A stretch of 47,918 bases of DNA, taken from NCBI GenBank assembly GCA_944381475.1, contig CALWLH010000021.1:1-47918 (forward strand), given 5' to 3'. The translations under genes were made by a program, and so were the position numbers. The notes below the pieces were generated by a model. That model was not told the origin of the DNA, searched no databases, and saw only the letters and a list, made by a program, of their open reading frames with translations. This DNA is from an uncultured Lachnospiraceae bacterium (GTDB taxonomy: Bacteria; Bacillota; Clostridia; Lachnospirales; Lachnospiraceae). Positions 1 to 8,898 of this stretch are shown here, in pieces; position 1 is the first letter of the stretch, and every line of letters begins with the position of its first letter.

Positions 1-2
1 TT

Positions 3-368
3 GAGAGCAAAATCGAGAAAACAAAGAGCAATTACTATGATGCGCTTGAGAAAAGCGGAATCGGGTGGTATGAGGAAAGCAATGACCCTTCTCCCTTTAT
101 TAAATATATTCTCGGCATTATTTTGGCATCTTATAGAGATTTCGAGAGCAGACTGAAGCTTGTAGATGAAAAGCTTCCTGCTATTGAACAGGTTCGGGCG
201 GCAATAAAAGAAAGAATCGGGAAATTTACAAAAAGTGAAATTATGGAACTGGTTCCCACTGTGGGAAAAGCTTCTGTTGAAAACTCTTTGAAGAAACTTA
301 CTGAAGAGGGGGTTATTGAGCGCCACGGAAAAGGCAAATCTACATTCTATACCCGAAAAGATATCTGA
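3..368 (+). CDS. Fic family protein, C-terminal part (5' end outside window)
   Basis: The frame is open from the first bases and ends at a stop at 368; the start lies upstream of the window. The visible part is about 121 residues. It includes a stretch around PFIKYILGIILASYRDFE that is typical of the segment after the catalytic core of bacterial Fic (AMP-transferase) proteins. A winged-helix-like tail follows, with SEIMELVPTVGKASVE and a basic turn RHGKGKSTFY. The HPFx catalytic motif is not in the window, so activity cannot be judged. The next gene starts 35 bp downstream on the same strand. The family call rests on recognising the C-terminal pattern only. Confidence 0.75.
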   Translation, partial: ESKIEKTKSNYYDALEKSGIGWYEESNDPSPFIKYILGIILASYRDFESRLKLVDEKLPAIEQVRAAIKERIGKFTKSEIMELVPTVGKASVENSLKKLTEEGVIERHGKGKSTFYTRKDI

Positions 369-403
369 CAGCACTATCCCATGACGAAAAGAAAGGAGAG
401 AGC

Positions 404-1078
404 ATGATGTACCGCATCTTGATTATAGAAGATGATTTTTCGCTTGCAGAAGCGATGAAAAAGCAGATTGAGTCCTGGGGCAATGAGGTGGTATGCGTAC
501 AGGACTTTCAGAATGTGCTTACGGCCTTTACCCAGTGCGATCCGCATTTGGTACTGGTAGATATTATGCTGCCGTTTTTTAACGGATATTACTGGTGTAC
601 AGAGATCCGTAAAATCTCACAGGTTCCAATTGTGTTTATCAGCTCGGCTTCTGATAATATGAATATCATTATGGCCATGAATATGGGCGGTGATGATTTT
701 ATCACAAAGCCCATTGATCTTGATGTAATGACCTCCAAGCTGCAGGCAATTCTGCGCCGCGCCTATGATATGGGCACCAAGATCCCTGTATTAGAGCATA
801 GAGGCGCCATACTGAATTTGAATGATGCCAGCCTTACCTACAATGGAGAGCGCATTGAGCTGACAAAGAACGATTTCCGCATCTTACAAACACTCCTTAC
901 GAATAAGGGCAAGGTGGTCAGCCGTGATACGCTGATGACGAAGCTGTGGCAAATGGACGCCTATGTGGAAGAGAACACATTGACAGTCAATGTGAACAGA
1001 CTCAGAAAGAAGCTGGAAAACGCAGGGCTTACTGACTTTATTACAACTAAAGTAGGCAGCGGCTACATCATCGAGTGA
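404..1078 (+). CDS. OmpR-family response regulator (BceR-like)
   Basis: A 224-aa regulator of the Bce (peptide antibiotic) type. The receiver domain covers about residues 4-118, with the acidic pair at E9-D11, the phospho-accepting aspartate at D53 (VLVDIMLP) and the switch lysine in ITKPIDLD. A winged-helix DNA-binding domain covers about 130-224 (LTKNDFRILQTLL, NRLRKKL, GSGYIIE). A GAAAGGAGAG ribosome site sits just before the tandem ATGs at 404 and 407. The cognate kinase starts 10 bp downstream, and the transporter genes it probably controls follow behind repeats at 2110-2154. The assignment to the Bce branch comes from the neighbouring kinase and permease. Confidence 0.9.
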   Translation: MMYRILIIEDDFSLAEAMKKQIESWGNEVVCVQDFQNVLTAFTQCDPHLVLVDIMLPFFNGYYWCTEIRKISQVPIVFISSASDNMNIIMAMNMGGDDFITKPIDLDVMTSKLQAILRRAYDMGTKIPVLEHRGAILNLNDASLTYNGERIELTKNDFRILQTLLTNKGKVVSRDTLMTKLWQMDAYVEENTLTVNVNRLRKKLENAGLTDFITTKVGSGYIIE

Positions 1079-1087
1079 GGACAATAA

Positions 1088-2095
1088 ATGAAACAGGATC
1101 AATGGCATCACATACTGGGACGCTATTTGCGCCAGCACCTGCCTTCAGGTGCGGTTTTCCTTGGCTTTGCCGTCATATTTGCCGCCATATTCCGGTTATA
1201 TGACTTGGAGACGGAAGCGGTACTTTACGCCGCAGGACTCTGCCTTCTTTTTGGAGCAGCAGTGCTGACGGTTCATTTTATATTCTATTTGAAGAAACAT
1301 AGGGAGCGGATGCGGATACTCAAAAATATCCGTTTGCTCGCGGATGAGCTGCCTGAACCGGAAACGCTTGCCGAGGAAGATCTGCAGGAAATGATCCGGG
1401 AACTGAAAACACTCAATGAGGCTACGGAAACTGCCCGTCAGACGGAGCGCAGGGAGAGCCTGGATTATTACACGACTTGGGTTCATCAAATCAAGACGCC
1501 CATATCCACTATGAAAATGATACTGGAGAGCGAAGATACCGACGAGCATCGAGAGCTTTTGGCAGAGCTGTTCCGGATTGAGCAGTATGTCGAAATGGTA
1601 CTGAGCTATCTGCGTCTGGGAAGTGAACACTCAGATTATGTGTTCAAGGAATATGACCTTGATAAGATCATCAAGCAGGCCATCCACAAATATGCGCCCC
1701 AGTTTGTGCGCCGCAGGATCCGCCTTGAATATACGCCCGTGGATGTCAAAGTGCTGACGGATGAAAAATGGCTCTTATTCATTATAGAACAGATTCTGTC
1801 AAACAGCATTAAATATACCAAGCAAGGCTCGGTAAGAATTACGGTTACACCGGATAGGATTTTGAAGATTGCAGACGACGGCATTGGTATTGCCGCGGAA
1901 GATCTGCCGAGAATCTTTGAAAAAGGCTTTACAGGCTATAATGGCCGTTATAATAAGAAGTCAACAGGACTGGGGCTGTATTTATGTAAAGCAGCAGCGG
2001 ACAGGCTCTCGCATAAGATGAGCGCTGAGTCGACGCCGGGCGTGGGAACGGTGATTTCCATAGATCTGCATACTGACGAGCTAAGGGTGGAGTGA
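1088..2095 (+). CDS. Intramembrane-sensing histidine kinase (BceS-like)
   Basis: A 335-aa membrane kinase. Two closely spaced membrane segments (about residues 20-38 and 44-67) leave almost no extracellular loop, which is the hallmark of intramembrane-sensing kinases that read their signal from a partner ABC transporter. The phospho-accepting histidine is H133 in WVHQIKTPIS. The ATPase domain shows an N box (EQILSNSIKYT), G1 (ADDGIGI) and G2 (STGLGLYL). It partners the regulator just upstream (9-bp gap) and presumably the Bce-type permease downstream. In this family sensing needs an active transporter, and here the ATPase gene is broken, so the kinase may have lost its input. Confidence 0.9.
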   Translation: MKQDQWHHILGRYLRQHLPSGAVFLGFAVIFAAIFRLYDLETEAVLYAAGLCLLFGAAVLTVHFIFYLKKHRERMRILKNIRLLADELPEPETLAEEDLQEMIRELKTLNEATETARQTERRESLDYYTTWVHQIKTPISTMKMILESEDTDEHRELLAELFRIEQYVEMVLSYLRLGSEHSDYVFKEYDLDKIIKQAIHKYAPQFVRRRIRLEYTPVDVKVLTDEKWLLFIIEQILSNSIKYTKQGSVRITVTPDRILKIADDGIGIAAEDLPRIFEKGFTGYNGRYNKKSTGLGLYLCKAAADRLSHKMSAESTPGVGTVISIDLHTDELRVE

Positions 2096-2109
2096 CGCTC
2101 ATCATACAA

Positions 2110-2178
2110 AAATGTCACATCAAACGGCTGAAATGTCACACGATTCAATGTCGCGGGCTTCAGTCGTTTTGCTATAAT
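2110..2178 (+). promoter_or_regulatory. Probable response-regulator sites and promoter ahead of the Bce-type transporter
   Basis: The 10-mer AAATGTCACA occurs at 2110-2119 and again at 2131-2140, exactly two helical turns apart. A third related copy, AATGTCGC, is at 2147-2154. A TATAAT box lies at 2173-2178, and the third copy overlaps the expected -35 position, where the match to TTGACA is poor. That arrangement fits an activator-dependent promoter driven by the adjacent OmpR-type regulator. The binding role is inferred. Confidence 0.55.
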
Positions 2179-2210
2179 GGGGACACGAAGGAAACAAGGA
2201 GGTCATTGAT

Positions 2211-2444
2211 ATGGCAGCAATTTTAGAGGCGAAAAGCCTTCAAAAAATCTATACAACACGATTTGGCGGAAATCAGGTTCAAGCCCTATCAAATGTGTCC
2301 TTTTCTGTGGAACAGGGTGAGTATGTGGCGATCATGGGTGAATCCGGCTCCGGAAAGACTACCCTGCTTAACATCCTGGCGGCACTTGATAAGCCCACGA
2401 GGGGTGAGGTGCTGTTTATCAAGGACGGTGAACAGTATGAATAA
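2211..2444 (+). pseudogene. Bce-type ABC transporter ATPase, internally deleted (77 codons left)
   Basis: It starts normally (AAGGAGGTC ribosome site) and reads through the beginning of a BceA-like ATPase, including Walker A ([12 protein letters not shown]). After the segment [11 protein letters not shown] it jumps to FIKDGEQYE and a stop. In intact relatives a phrase like VLFIKDGE lies near the C-terminus. About 180 residues are therefore missing: Q-loop, ABC signature, Walker B, D-loop and H-loop. The reading frame and the overlap with the permease start (ATG at 2437 inside this gene) are preserved, which suggests a clean internal deletion rather than random decay. It cannot hydrolyse ATP as it stands. 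An assembly collapse is the alternative. Confidence 0.8.
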
Positions 2445-4422
2445 TCGTTTTTTCTCCAAGCTGGCCGCAAGCAATATTAAAAAGAACAGCAAAACCTATA
2501 TTCCCTATATCCTGACTTGCGTGATGACAGTGGCAATGTTTTACATTGTAAAATCGCTGTCCATGAATCCGGGTCTTGAAAAGATGATTGGGGGAAAGAC
2601 GCTGACCTATACAATGTTCCTGGGCAGCATGCTCGTAGGTTTGTTTGAGGTAATTTTTTTATTCTATACAAACAGCTTTTTGGTAAAGCGAAGGAAAAAG
2701 GAATTCGGTGTTTTTAATATCCTCGGAATGGAAAAATCCCATTTGGCAAAGACAATAGCATGGGAGAATTTCTATGTGACTTTGCTCAGCCTTGCCGGAG
2801 GGCTTACCCTTGGGGTCGCTTTGGATAAAGCAATGTACTTGTTGATTTTACAGGTGATTGGGGCTGATATCCCGCTGGGATTCTTCATTTCCGGCAAAGC
2901 TATTTTGGAAACAGTATTGCTTTTTCTCGGCATCTTTTTGCTGATATTCCTGAATGCTGTGCGCCAGATTCAAATGTCAAATCCGATTGAGCTGCTTAAG
3001 GCGGGAAATGTCGGTGAAAAAGAACCGAAAACAAAGCTTTTGACCGCAATAGCGGGCGTTGTTTGTGTTGGGATTGGCTATTATATTGCTTTGACAACCG
3101 AAAATCCGATTGCCTCCCTGACCATGTTTTTTGCAGCGGTGATACTGGTGATTGCCGGAACATATATGCTTTTTACCGCAGGCAGCATCGCGCTTTTGAA
3201 GGCGCTTCGCAAAAACAAAGCGTATTATTATAAAACAAAGCATTTTATTAGTGTCTCAGGTATGATTTACCGCATGAAGCAAAACGCCGTGGGCCTTGGG
3301 AATATTTGCATTTTATCTACTGCTGTTTTGGTTATGGTATCGTCTACCTCTTCGCTTATGCTGGGCATGGAGGATGTCATTCAAACGCGCTATCCCAACA
3401 ACTTTGTCGTTTATGCAGATGAGGAAACGAAAGAGAAAAGCTTTGAAGGATTTGATAAAATTCGTGACCTTCAGGAAGAAATGAATTTAGAGGTCACGCA
3501 GGAAATACAGTATTCCTATCTGGCGTTCTCTTCTATCAATGACGGGGACACCTTCCTTGTCAATCGCACCGGTTCCATCGCTGTGATGAACGATATTGCC
3601 AATCTGATTTTTGTAACTTTGGATGATTATAATGCCGTTATGGGCACAGATAAAACATTGGCGGACAATGAAATATTGATTTACTCCAATCGAATGTCAT
3701 TCGATTATCCGGAATTAAAGGTCTTTGATAAGGAATATCGGGTGAAGGAAACGCTGGAGGAATTTTTAGGAAACGGCATCATTGCAGCGAATGCGGCAAA
3801 CAGCTACTTTATCGTCGTGCCTGATGAAACGGAAATTCAGGATTTATATGCAAAGCAGAAGGAAGCGCTTACCGATATTGCTAGTGAAATCCGATATTTT
3901 TACGGCTTCGATTCCAATGCCGGTGAAGAAGAACAGATAGCATTCTACCATGCGATGACAGAGCTTTATGCCGAAAACGGATATCAGGCCACAATAGAAT
4001 CCAGCGCAGAAGCAAGAACAAGCTTTATTGGTCTGTATGGGGGCTTTTTCTTTATCGGTATTTTCCTCGGACTCTTATTCATTATGGCTACGGTTCTGAT
4101 TATCTACTACAAGCAGATTTCAGAAGGCTATGATGACAAGGAGCGCTTTGAAATTATGCAGAAGGTCGGCATGAGCCGTCAGGAAGTCAAAGCCTCCATT
4201 CATTCACAGGTGCTGACGGTGTTTTTCCTGCCTCTCATCGTTGCGGGCATTCATATTGCAGCGGCTTTTCCGATGATTAAAAAAATACTTGCATTGCTTA
4301 ACCTCTTGAATGTGCAGTTATATCTGACCTGTACAATTGTTTGCTTCTTGGTGTTCGCGGTTATGTACCTGCTAATTTATCTGTTGACCGCAAAGACATA
4401 CTATAAAATCGTCAGCAGATAA
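2437..4422 (+). CDS. Bce-type ABC transporter permease (FtsX family)
   Basis: A 661-aa membrane protein starting [19 protein letters not shown]. The frame is open further upstream, but only this ATG gives a family-like N-terminus, and it overlaps the 3' end of the ATPase gene in the usual operon style. The layout matches BceB: one N-terminal membrane segment, an FtsX-type triple (about 55-180), further segments, a large extracellular domain (about 330-520) and three C-terminal segments. Relatives work with a BceA ATPase to detoxify cell-wall-active peptides such as bacitracin and to signal to the BceS-type kinase. The permease looks intact although its ATPase does not. Confidence 0.88.
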   Translation: MNNRFFSKLAASNIKKNSKTYIPYILTCVMTVAMFYIVKSLSMNPGLEKMIGGKTLTYTMFLGSMLVGLFEVIFLFYTNSFLVKRRKKEFGVFNILGMEKSHLAKTIAWENFYVTLLSLAGGLTLGVALDKAMYLLILQVIGADIPLGFFISGKAILETVLLFLGIFLLIFLNAVRQIQMSNPIELLKAGNVGEKEPKTKLLTAIAGVVCVGIGYYIALTTENPIASLTMFFAAVILVIAGTYMLFTAGSIALLKALRKNKAYYYKTKHFISVSGMIYRMKQNAVGLGNICILSTAVLVMVSSTSSLMLGMEDVIQTRYPNNFVVYADEETKEKSFEGFDKIRDLQEEMNLEVTQEIQYSYLAFSSINDGDTFLVNRTGSIAVMNDIANLIFVTLDDYNAVMGTDKTLADNEILIYSNRMSFDYPELKVFDKEYRVKETLEEFLGNGIIAANAANSYFIVVPDETEIQDLYAKQKEALTDIASEIRYFYGFDSNAGEEEQIAFYHAMTELYAENGYQATIESSAEARTSFIGLYGGFFFIGIFLGLLFIMATVLIIYYKQISEGYDDKERFEIMQKVGMSRQEVKASIHSQVLTVFFLPLIVAGIHIAAAFPMIKKILALLNLLNVQLYLTCTIVCFLVFAVMYLLIYLLTAKTYYKIVSR

Positions 4423-4477
4423 GGAGGATTTTACCGGAACCATTGAGTATGAGGCGGTTATGCTCGCCATAAGCAAG

Positions 4478-4504
4478 TGCGACGTAAGATGACGCAGGTT
4501 TTTT
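4478..4504 (+). terminator. Possible intrinsic terminator of the Bce operon
   Basis: TGCGAC at 4478-4483 can pair with GACGCA at 4491-4496 (one mismatch), followed by GG and six T. The stem is short. The stretch 4432-4490 also reads as a short open frame, possibly the tail of a lost gene, but no family is recognisable. Confidence 0.4.
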
Positions 4505-4560
4505 CTCTATTGCAGAAGCTTTTCATAGGTGAACCGTCCCATAGATTTTTGCAAAAGGAT

Positions 4561-5292
4561 CTAAGCGAGTATTGCACAAACCACGCCGAGGCAGAGGAGG
4601 ATCCAAACGCTCATTAAAAGGACGCCGGTAAACTGCCCCGCTATAAGCAGAATAAGTGGAATAATCAAGAAAACGGCGGACTGCTGGGATTCTTCTACAC
4701 TCTGCGCCTTGGCAGATCCCCGGACGATCAGGGTAACGGCAATCAGTGAAATTGCGGGAGAAACCAGCAGCATGACGACAAGCCAGCTTGCACTGGGGAG
4801 CAAAAGCCTGCCCATCAGAAAGAATAATTCTGTTTCGATTACCAGAAACATGGAGGCAAAAGAAATCAGTGAGACAAGCATACTCAGAAGGAAAGACGCC
4901 AGTACCTTTGCCTGAAAGATCTGCCTGAGTGTCAGCGGGCAGTAGAGGAGTGTTTCCAGCGTATGGCGTTCCTTTTCCCCCACAAAGGCGCTGGCGGCCA
5001 TGATGGAGGCAGTCATTATGGGAATCACCAAAAAGAATACCGGTAGAATATAATTTAAGATTAAGCTGGAAAGAGTAAGTTCCATACTGTCCATTCGGGC
5101 CGTTTCAGGAATCAGTTCCAGCAACTTCATCATATCCGGATCATCAGGTGCAAAATGAATGGTAATCACAAAAATAGACGGCAGTACGATGGTCAAGATC
5201 AAAGGGACAATTAAAAGAGCGGAAAACAATCTGCGGTTGGTGGCAACGCCGCAGAAATCCTTTTTGATTATAGCATACATAGCAGGTTTCAT
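4561..5292 (-). CDS. ABC-2 type transporter permease (NatB/CcmB-like)
   Basis: A 243-aa integral membrane protein with about six hydrophobic segments. The motif FVGEKERHTLETLLYCPLT in the cytoplasmic loop before segment 3 is characteristic of ABC-2 permeases. The start overlaps the stop of the upstream ATPase by 4 bp (ATGA), which implies translational coupling. It is probably the membrane half of an exporter with the 5289-6206 ATPase, controlled by the XRE-type regulator at the head of the operon. The substrate is unknown; NatAB-type sodium export and peptide or drug efflux are both possible. Confidence 0.85.
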   Translation of the reverse strand: MKPAMYAIIKKDFCGVATNRRLFSALLIVPLILTIVLPSIFVITIHFAPDDPDMMKLLELIPETARMDSMELTLSSLILNYILPVFFLVIPIMTASIMAASAFVGEKERHTLETLLYCPLTLRQIFQAKVLASFLLSMLVSLISFASMFLVIETELFFLMGRLLLPSASWLVVMLLVSPAISLIAVTLIVRGSAKAQSVEESQQSAVFLIIPLILLIAGQFTGVLLMSVWILLCLGVVCAILA

Positions 5293-6206
5293 ATCGTTTG
5301 ATCCTCCTTCCGACTGGCAGTCAGGGCAAAATAAATATCCTCCAAACTGGGTTCTGTAAGATTTACAGAATAGATATCTTCGCCGGCTTCTACAATCTTT
5401 CGCACCAAAACGGGAATTTCTTTTTTATCGTGTATTTTTGTTTCAAATTCATTGGTTTTGCGCTTTTGAAAATGCAGACTTGCAGGAATGGCGGACGCGC
5501 AAATACGAAGCGATTGCGATGTAAACACTTGCTTGCGCAGCTCTTGTAGTGTTCCTAAGGCCAGGAGCGAACCCTGTTCAATGAGTCCATAGCGCGTACA
5601 GATTTCCTGCGCGTATCGAAGCTGATGCGTACAGAGAAAAACCGTAATACCTTCCTTACAAGCCAGATTGTGAATCATCTGATTGACATTCTGAGCGCTT
5701 TCCGGATCAAGACCGGAGGTCGGTTCATCGAGGAACAGGACTTTGGGACGGTGCAGCAATGCCCGGGCCAGGGAAAGTCTCTGCCTCATACCGGTAGAAT
5801 AGGTTGCCAGCTTTCGGTCTTTGGCGTCTGTCATTTCCAATTCTTTGAGCAGTAATTCGCCGCGCTGTTTTCCTTCTTCCGGCTTCATTCCAAAGACGGC
5901 TGCATAGAATATCAGATTTTCTATGCCAGTCAGGTTATCGTACATCTGCGCGTGTTCTGTGACAATCCCTGACAGAAGATGAACCTTTTCTGGCTGAGTA
6001 TTAGGATTGATGCCCATTATTTCACAGGAGCCGCTAGACGCGGTTAGGACTCCGGTAAGCAGCTTTACAGTTGTTGTTTTTCCGGCACCGTTGGGACCAA
6101 GAAAGCCAAATACTTCACCTTCGTTTAGTGATAATGAGAGCTGCTTTAATGCATCTTTTCCACCGGGATAAGTTTTGGATAGTTTTTGTATGGTAACAGT
6201 CTGCAT
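5289..6206 (-). CDS. ABC transporter ATP-binding protein
   Basis: A 305-aa ATPase of the ABC-2 (NatA/BcrA/CcmA) group. Visible motifs are Walker A GPNGAGKTTT (about 36-45), signature YSTGMRQRLS, Walker B VLFLDEPTSGLDP with the catalytic glutamate, and the H-loop LCTHQL. The C-terminal 90 residues are the variable accessory region of this group. Its ATG follows the stop of the XRE regulator directly (TAAATG), and its own stop overlaps the permease start, so the three genes form a tight operon. Confidence 0.9.
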   Translation of the reverse strand: MQTVTIQKLSKTYPGGKDALKQLSLSLNEGEVFGFLGPNGAGKTTTVKLLTGVLTASSGSCEIMGINPNTQPEKVHLLSGIVTEHAQMYDNLTGIENLIFYAAVFGMKPEEGKQRGELLLKELEMTDAKDRKLATYSTGMRQRLSLARALLHRPKVLFLDEPTSGLDPESAQNVNQMIHNLACKEGITVFLCTHQLRYAQEICTRYGLIEQGSLLALGTLQELRKQVFTSQSLRICASAIPASLHFQKRKTNEFETKIHDKKEIPVLVRKIVEAGEDIYSVNLTEPSLEDIYFALTASRKEDQTI

Positions 6207-7334
6207 TTATTTTTCCCCCTCGTTTGCTCTCAATTTCTTGATCAATTCGTGAAACCGCGGGTTTTCTGCCAGCGGTAGGAAGACAGGATTTTCACTGAGA
6301 GCCTGTGTCATACTGTGCCGGATCAGCGTTTCATCTCTGGGCGGAAATGATCCTAACATAAGTTCGCTGTCAAACCATTCATCCAGAAGATTGAAGAATT
6401 TGTCCCCATGCAGACGCAATGGATAAATATCACTGACCGCCAGATCTGTATACTGCGTGAGAATATCCAGCGCCTGTTCGGCATCACCAAGTGCCAGCCA
6501 GCCCTGGGCGATAGTAATATAGAAACCTAAAAGAATGCTGGGGTGCAGCGTTTTTATTTGAAAGGTATCGGCTATTCGATGAAAGCGCAGACAGGCTTCC
6601 GTAAATTGCTTTGGGTCATCCAGACATAGATTGAGATACGCCGGGAACAAATCAAAAAGGGTCATAATCTCTTTATATATTCCTACTTGTAAGATTTTTT
6701 TGGCTTCCTGGTCATTGCCAGTCACCCGATATGCAGAAGCCAGAAGCGGTTCAGGAGAACCAGCTTGCATTTCAACTGGCTCCAGAATATCTATGACTTC
6801 GGATGGACGCTGGAGCTGAAGCAGACAAAATGCTTCCATTAACAGTGCCTCTTTTTGCAGATTCGGCTCGTCCGCCTCGGATCTCACACGATGAAACCAT
6901 TCCAAAGCTATTTCCATAATCTGTGTCCTTTGCTCCGGATTTGAAGCCTGCGGGACATGATTGATCAAAAGAGACCCTATTTGGAACAGGAGAGGGTAGC
7001 AGGAATAATATTTCTTTGCGATTTCAAGGCACTCGGTCAGGACCTTATCAAAGGGCAATACAGAAAAGTCCCTTGAAAGGCGGATATACAATTTCTTAAT
7101 ATCCTCTTTTTCCATTTGCGGCTGGTATCCGATCAGCTCATCAATGCTGATATCGAAGTAAGACGCCAGCTGCGGCAACAGCGAAATATCCGGCAGCGAA
7201 GAGCCGGTTTCCCACTTTGAAACAGCTCCTTTTGAAACGCCGATATGAGCGGCCAGTTCATCCTGTGTAATTCCTCTTTTGCGGCGATTTTCAATCAGGA
7301 TGCGGCCAAGATTCATCTCCTTCATAGTATTCAC
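6207..7334 (-). CDS. XRE-family regulator with C-terminal helical repeat domain
   Basis: A 375-aa protein with an N-terminal helix-turn-helix of the Cro/CI type (about residues 10-65: RKRGITQDELAAHIGVSKGA, WETGSSLPDISLLPQLASYF). About 300 mostly helical residues follow, rich in Leu/Ala and probably TPR-like. This architecture is common for regulators placed directly before an ABC-2 transporter operon in Clostridia. The gene is first in the operon with the ATPase and permease. The effector is unknown; the repeat domain is the likely sensor or oligomerisation part. Confidence 0.85.
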   Translation of the reverse strand: MNTMKEMNLGRILIENRRKRGITQDELAAHIGVSKGAVSKWETGSSLPDISLLPQLASYFDISIDELIGYQPQMEKEDIKKLYIRLSRDFSVLPFDKVLTECLEIAKKYYSCYPLLFQIGSLLINHVPQASNPEQRTQIMEIALEWFHRVRSEADEPNLQKEALLMEAFCLLQLQRPSEVIDILEPVEMQAGSPEPLLASAYRVTGNDQEAKKILQVGIYKEIMTLFDLFPAYLNLCLDDPKQFTEACLRFHRIADTFQIKTLHPSILLGFYITIAQGWLALGDAEQALDILTQYTDLAVSDIYPLRLHGDKFFNLLDEWFDSELMLGSFPPRDETLIRHSMTQALSENPVFLPLAENPRFHELIKKLRANEGEK

Positions 7335-7345
7335 CTCTTGTCACT

Positions 7346-7374
7346 ATTATAAGGGAAAGATGGAGCAGATTCAA
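7346..7374 (-). promoter_or_regulatory. Promoter of the XRE/ABC operon
   Basis: On the minus strand TTGAAT (7369-7374) and TATAAT (7346-7351) are separated by exactly 17 bp, close to the sigma-A consensus. The -10 is 11 bp from the start codon at 7334, so the leader is very short. Confidence 0.7.
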
Positions 7375-7437
7375 TGGAGGCGTGTTTTACTTTTATCAAA
7401 AAAGTCAACCATCAGGAAACTTCCTGAATAGAAAAGT

Positions 7438-7462
7438 GAAAAAGCGCTCTGTTAAGGCAGAG
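7438..7462 (-). terminator. Intrinsic terminator after the orphan histidine kinase
   Basis: On the minus strand CTCTG pairs with CAGAG across a six-base loop, followed by CGC and a run of five T. It lies 55 bp past the kinase stop. A second perfect 7-bp stem with a 2-bp loop (TCAGGAA at 7412-7418) follows and may reinforce it. Confidence 0.5.
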
Positions 7463-7516
7463 GGATTTTGTAATTAAAATGGGAAAGTATGCTTACAAGG
7501 AACTCCATTTGTCAGG

Positions 7517-8563
7517 TTAGTCTTTTTTCAAAAATAAAGAGAAGACACTCCCGTTCTCATTAGAAACAACTTTTACATACCCGTTTTGCTTATTGATAAT
7601 ATCACGGGTTAGATACAGCCCGATTCCCACACCGTCAATACCGGCAGAGTATTTTCCCCTGTAAAAGCGTCCAAAAATTTTGGCCTGTTCTTCTTCAGGT
7701 ATTCCGATACCGTTATCGGATACATCAAGCCGCAGATAGGACGGATATTCTGTGATTTTCAATCCAACAATCCCACCCTTCGGCGTGTATTTTACAGCGT
7801 TGTCGAGGACATTTGTAATGGCTTCTGCTGTCCAGTTGAAATCGAGCACCGCTTCAAAATTCTGCTGGCAGTCAAAAGTAATTGTTATACTTTTCTCTTT
7901 GGCCTTTGCATAGACGGTTTTTACCGCTTGCAGGATCATATCATTTAAGTTATTTTTTTCGGGTTTCAGGCTGATAATGCCGCCTTCCAAACGGGACATT
8001 TTAATCAGGCTGTTTGTCAAAAAGGTCAGCTTTTCAAGGGAAGTCTGCAAAGTAGCAATGTATTCGCTGCGTTCCTTATCGGACAATTCTTTATCATCAA
8101 GCAACTGTGCAAAGGTATTTGCCGCAGCCACAGCCGTTTTGATTTGGTGGGATATATCGGAGATCAGCGCCTTGATCAGCTCCTTTTCCTGTGACAGCAT
8201 TTGATTCTGCGCTGTTAAAATGTTGCGGAGCTTTAAAAGCTGGTGCTGTAGGCGGGCGGTCAGTGTGTCCTCATTTTCTGGAAAAACGATCCGTTCCTGT
8301 TGCTCCACCAAAGCCTCTATAAGCAGCGTAATTTGCTCTAATAAATCATTCTGGTAGCGGTTGTGCAGGAAGTCGAGCAAAAATAAAAAGCCGCATAAAA
8401 TCGCAAAGGCACAGATGACAAAAAGCATAAGGATAGAAATGCTTTCCATTAAAAACATAACACCAATAGATACTGCCGCTATGACAGTACCTATAATCAA
8501 AATCAGTTTCCTATGCACGGTATGTACTGGTAGGAATTTTGAATGGATAGAAGAGAGCCGCAT
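7517..8563 (-). CDS. Sensor histidine kinase, orphan
   Basis: A 348-aa kinase with two membrane segments (about 20-38 and 43-64), a coiled linker, and a DHp domain with H139 in ISDISHQIKT. The HATPase domain has TNVLDNAVKYT, DNGIGIP and GVGIGLYL. No response regulator adjoins it, although kinases of this kind are normally directly preceded by one. No ribosome site is visible before the ATG at 8563, and that ATG sits inside an imperfect hairpin (8561-8584). The 5' end and the partner regulator were probably lost when the GC-rich block at 8640-8860 arrived. An internal start is possible. Confidence 0.8.
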   Translation of the reverse strand: MRLSSIHSKFLPVHTVHRKLILIIGTVIAAVSIGVMFLMESISILMLFVICAFAILCGFLFLLDFLHNRYQNDLLEQITLLIEALVEQQERIVFPENEDTLTARLQHQLLKLRNILTAQNQMLSQEKELIKALISDISHQIKTAVAAANTFAQLLDDKELSDKERSEYIATLQTSLEKLTFLTNSLIKMSRLEGGIISLKPEKNNLNDMILQAVKTVYAKAKEKSITITFDCQQNFEAVLDFNWTAEAITNVLDNAVKYTPKGGIVGLKITEYPSYLRLDVSDNGIGIPEEEQAKIFGRFYRGKYSAGIDGVGIGLYLTRDIINKQNGYVKVVSNENGSVFSLFLKKD

Positions 8564-8615
8564 GCAGAAATGCAGGTGGCTTTTTCACGTGTAAATATTT
8601 TCTGTAAAATATAGA

Positions 8616-8651
8616 GAAACCGGAGCACCCAGAGTGTTTCGGTTTCTTTTT
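8616..8651 (+). terminator. Intrinsic terminator-like hairpin
   Basis: GAAACCG at 8616-8622 pairs with CGGTTTC at 8640-8646, with partial pairing inside the loop, and five T follow. It points along the plus strand although no plus-strand gene precedes it, so it may be a relic of a lost gene. The AGCC/GGCT hairpin at 8561-8584, also followed by T, has the same orientation. Confidence 0.45.
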
Positions 8652-8860
8652 GCGCGATACGCCCGGAGGGCGGCCGACAGCACCTGCCTCATGCGAAGCA
8701 TTATATTGGCAGGTGCGTATTGGCAGGTCCGCTTTAGCGGGCGTGCCGTCACCCGACTTGCACGAGCGGGCATCCGACGAGCAACGGTCATCGAGCGGCA
8801 ATGCCGCGAGATGAACGAGGTATCGCGGTGAGCGGGTAGGGGAAGGAATCTTCCCCTATC
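8652..8860. other. GC-rich, hairpin-rich intergenic block of unknown role
   Basis: The stretch is clearly richer in G and C than both flanks. It contains GCACCTGCC at 8680-8688 with its exact inverse at 8708-8716; an 11-bp direct repeat TATTGGCAGGT at 8704-8714 and 8718-8728; CCGCTTTAGCGG at 8729-8740; GCGGCAATGCCGC at 8795-8807; and a perfect 9-bp stem TAGGGGAAG/CTTCCCCTA at 8837-8858. Short frames cross it on both strands, but none has a ribosome site. It could be a structured RNA, a recombination scar or the edge of a mobile element. No family was recognised. Confidence 0.45.
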
Positions 8861-8898
8861 CGATTCCTAACATATTGCTTTTCGGTTTTAATGGGCAA

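Noticed and set aside
2263-2436. Long N-terminal extension of the Bce permease
   Set aside because: It overlaps the ATPase gene out of frame and has no family resemblance; ATG 2437 gives the normal permease start.
8634-8831. Plus-strand 65-codon frame in the GC-rich block
   Set aside because: No ribosome site, unusual Arg-rich composition and a competing minus-strand frame; more likely a by-product of GC-rich DNA.
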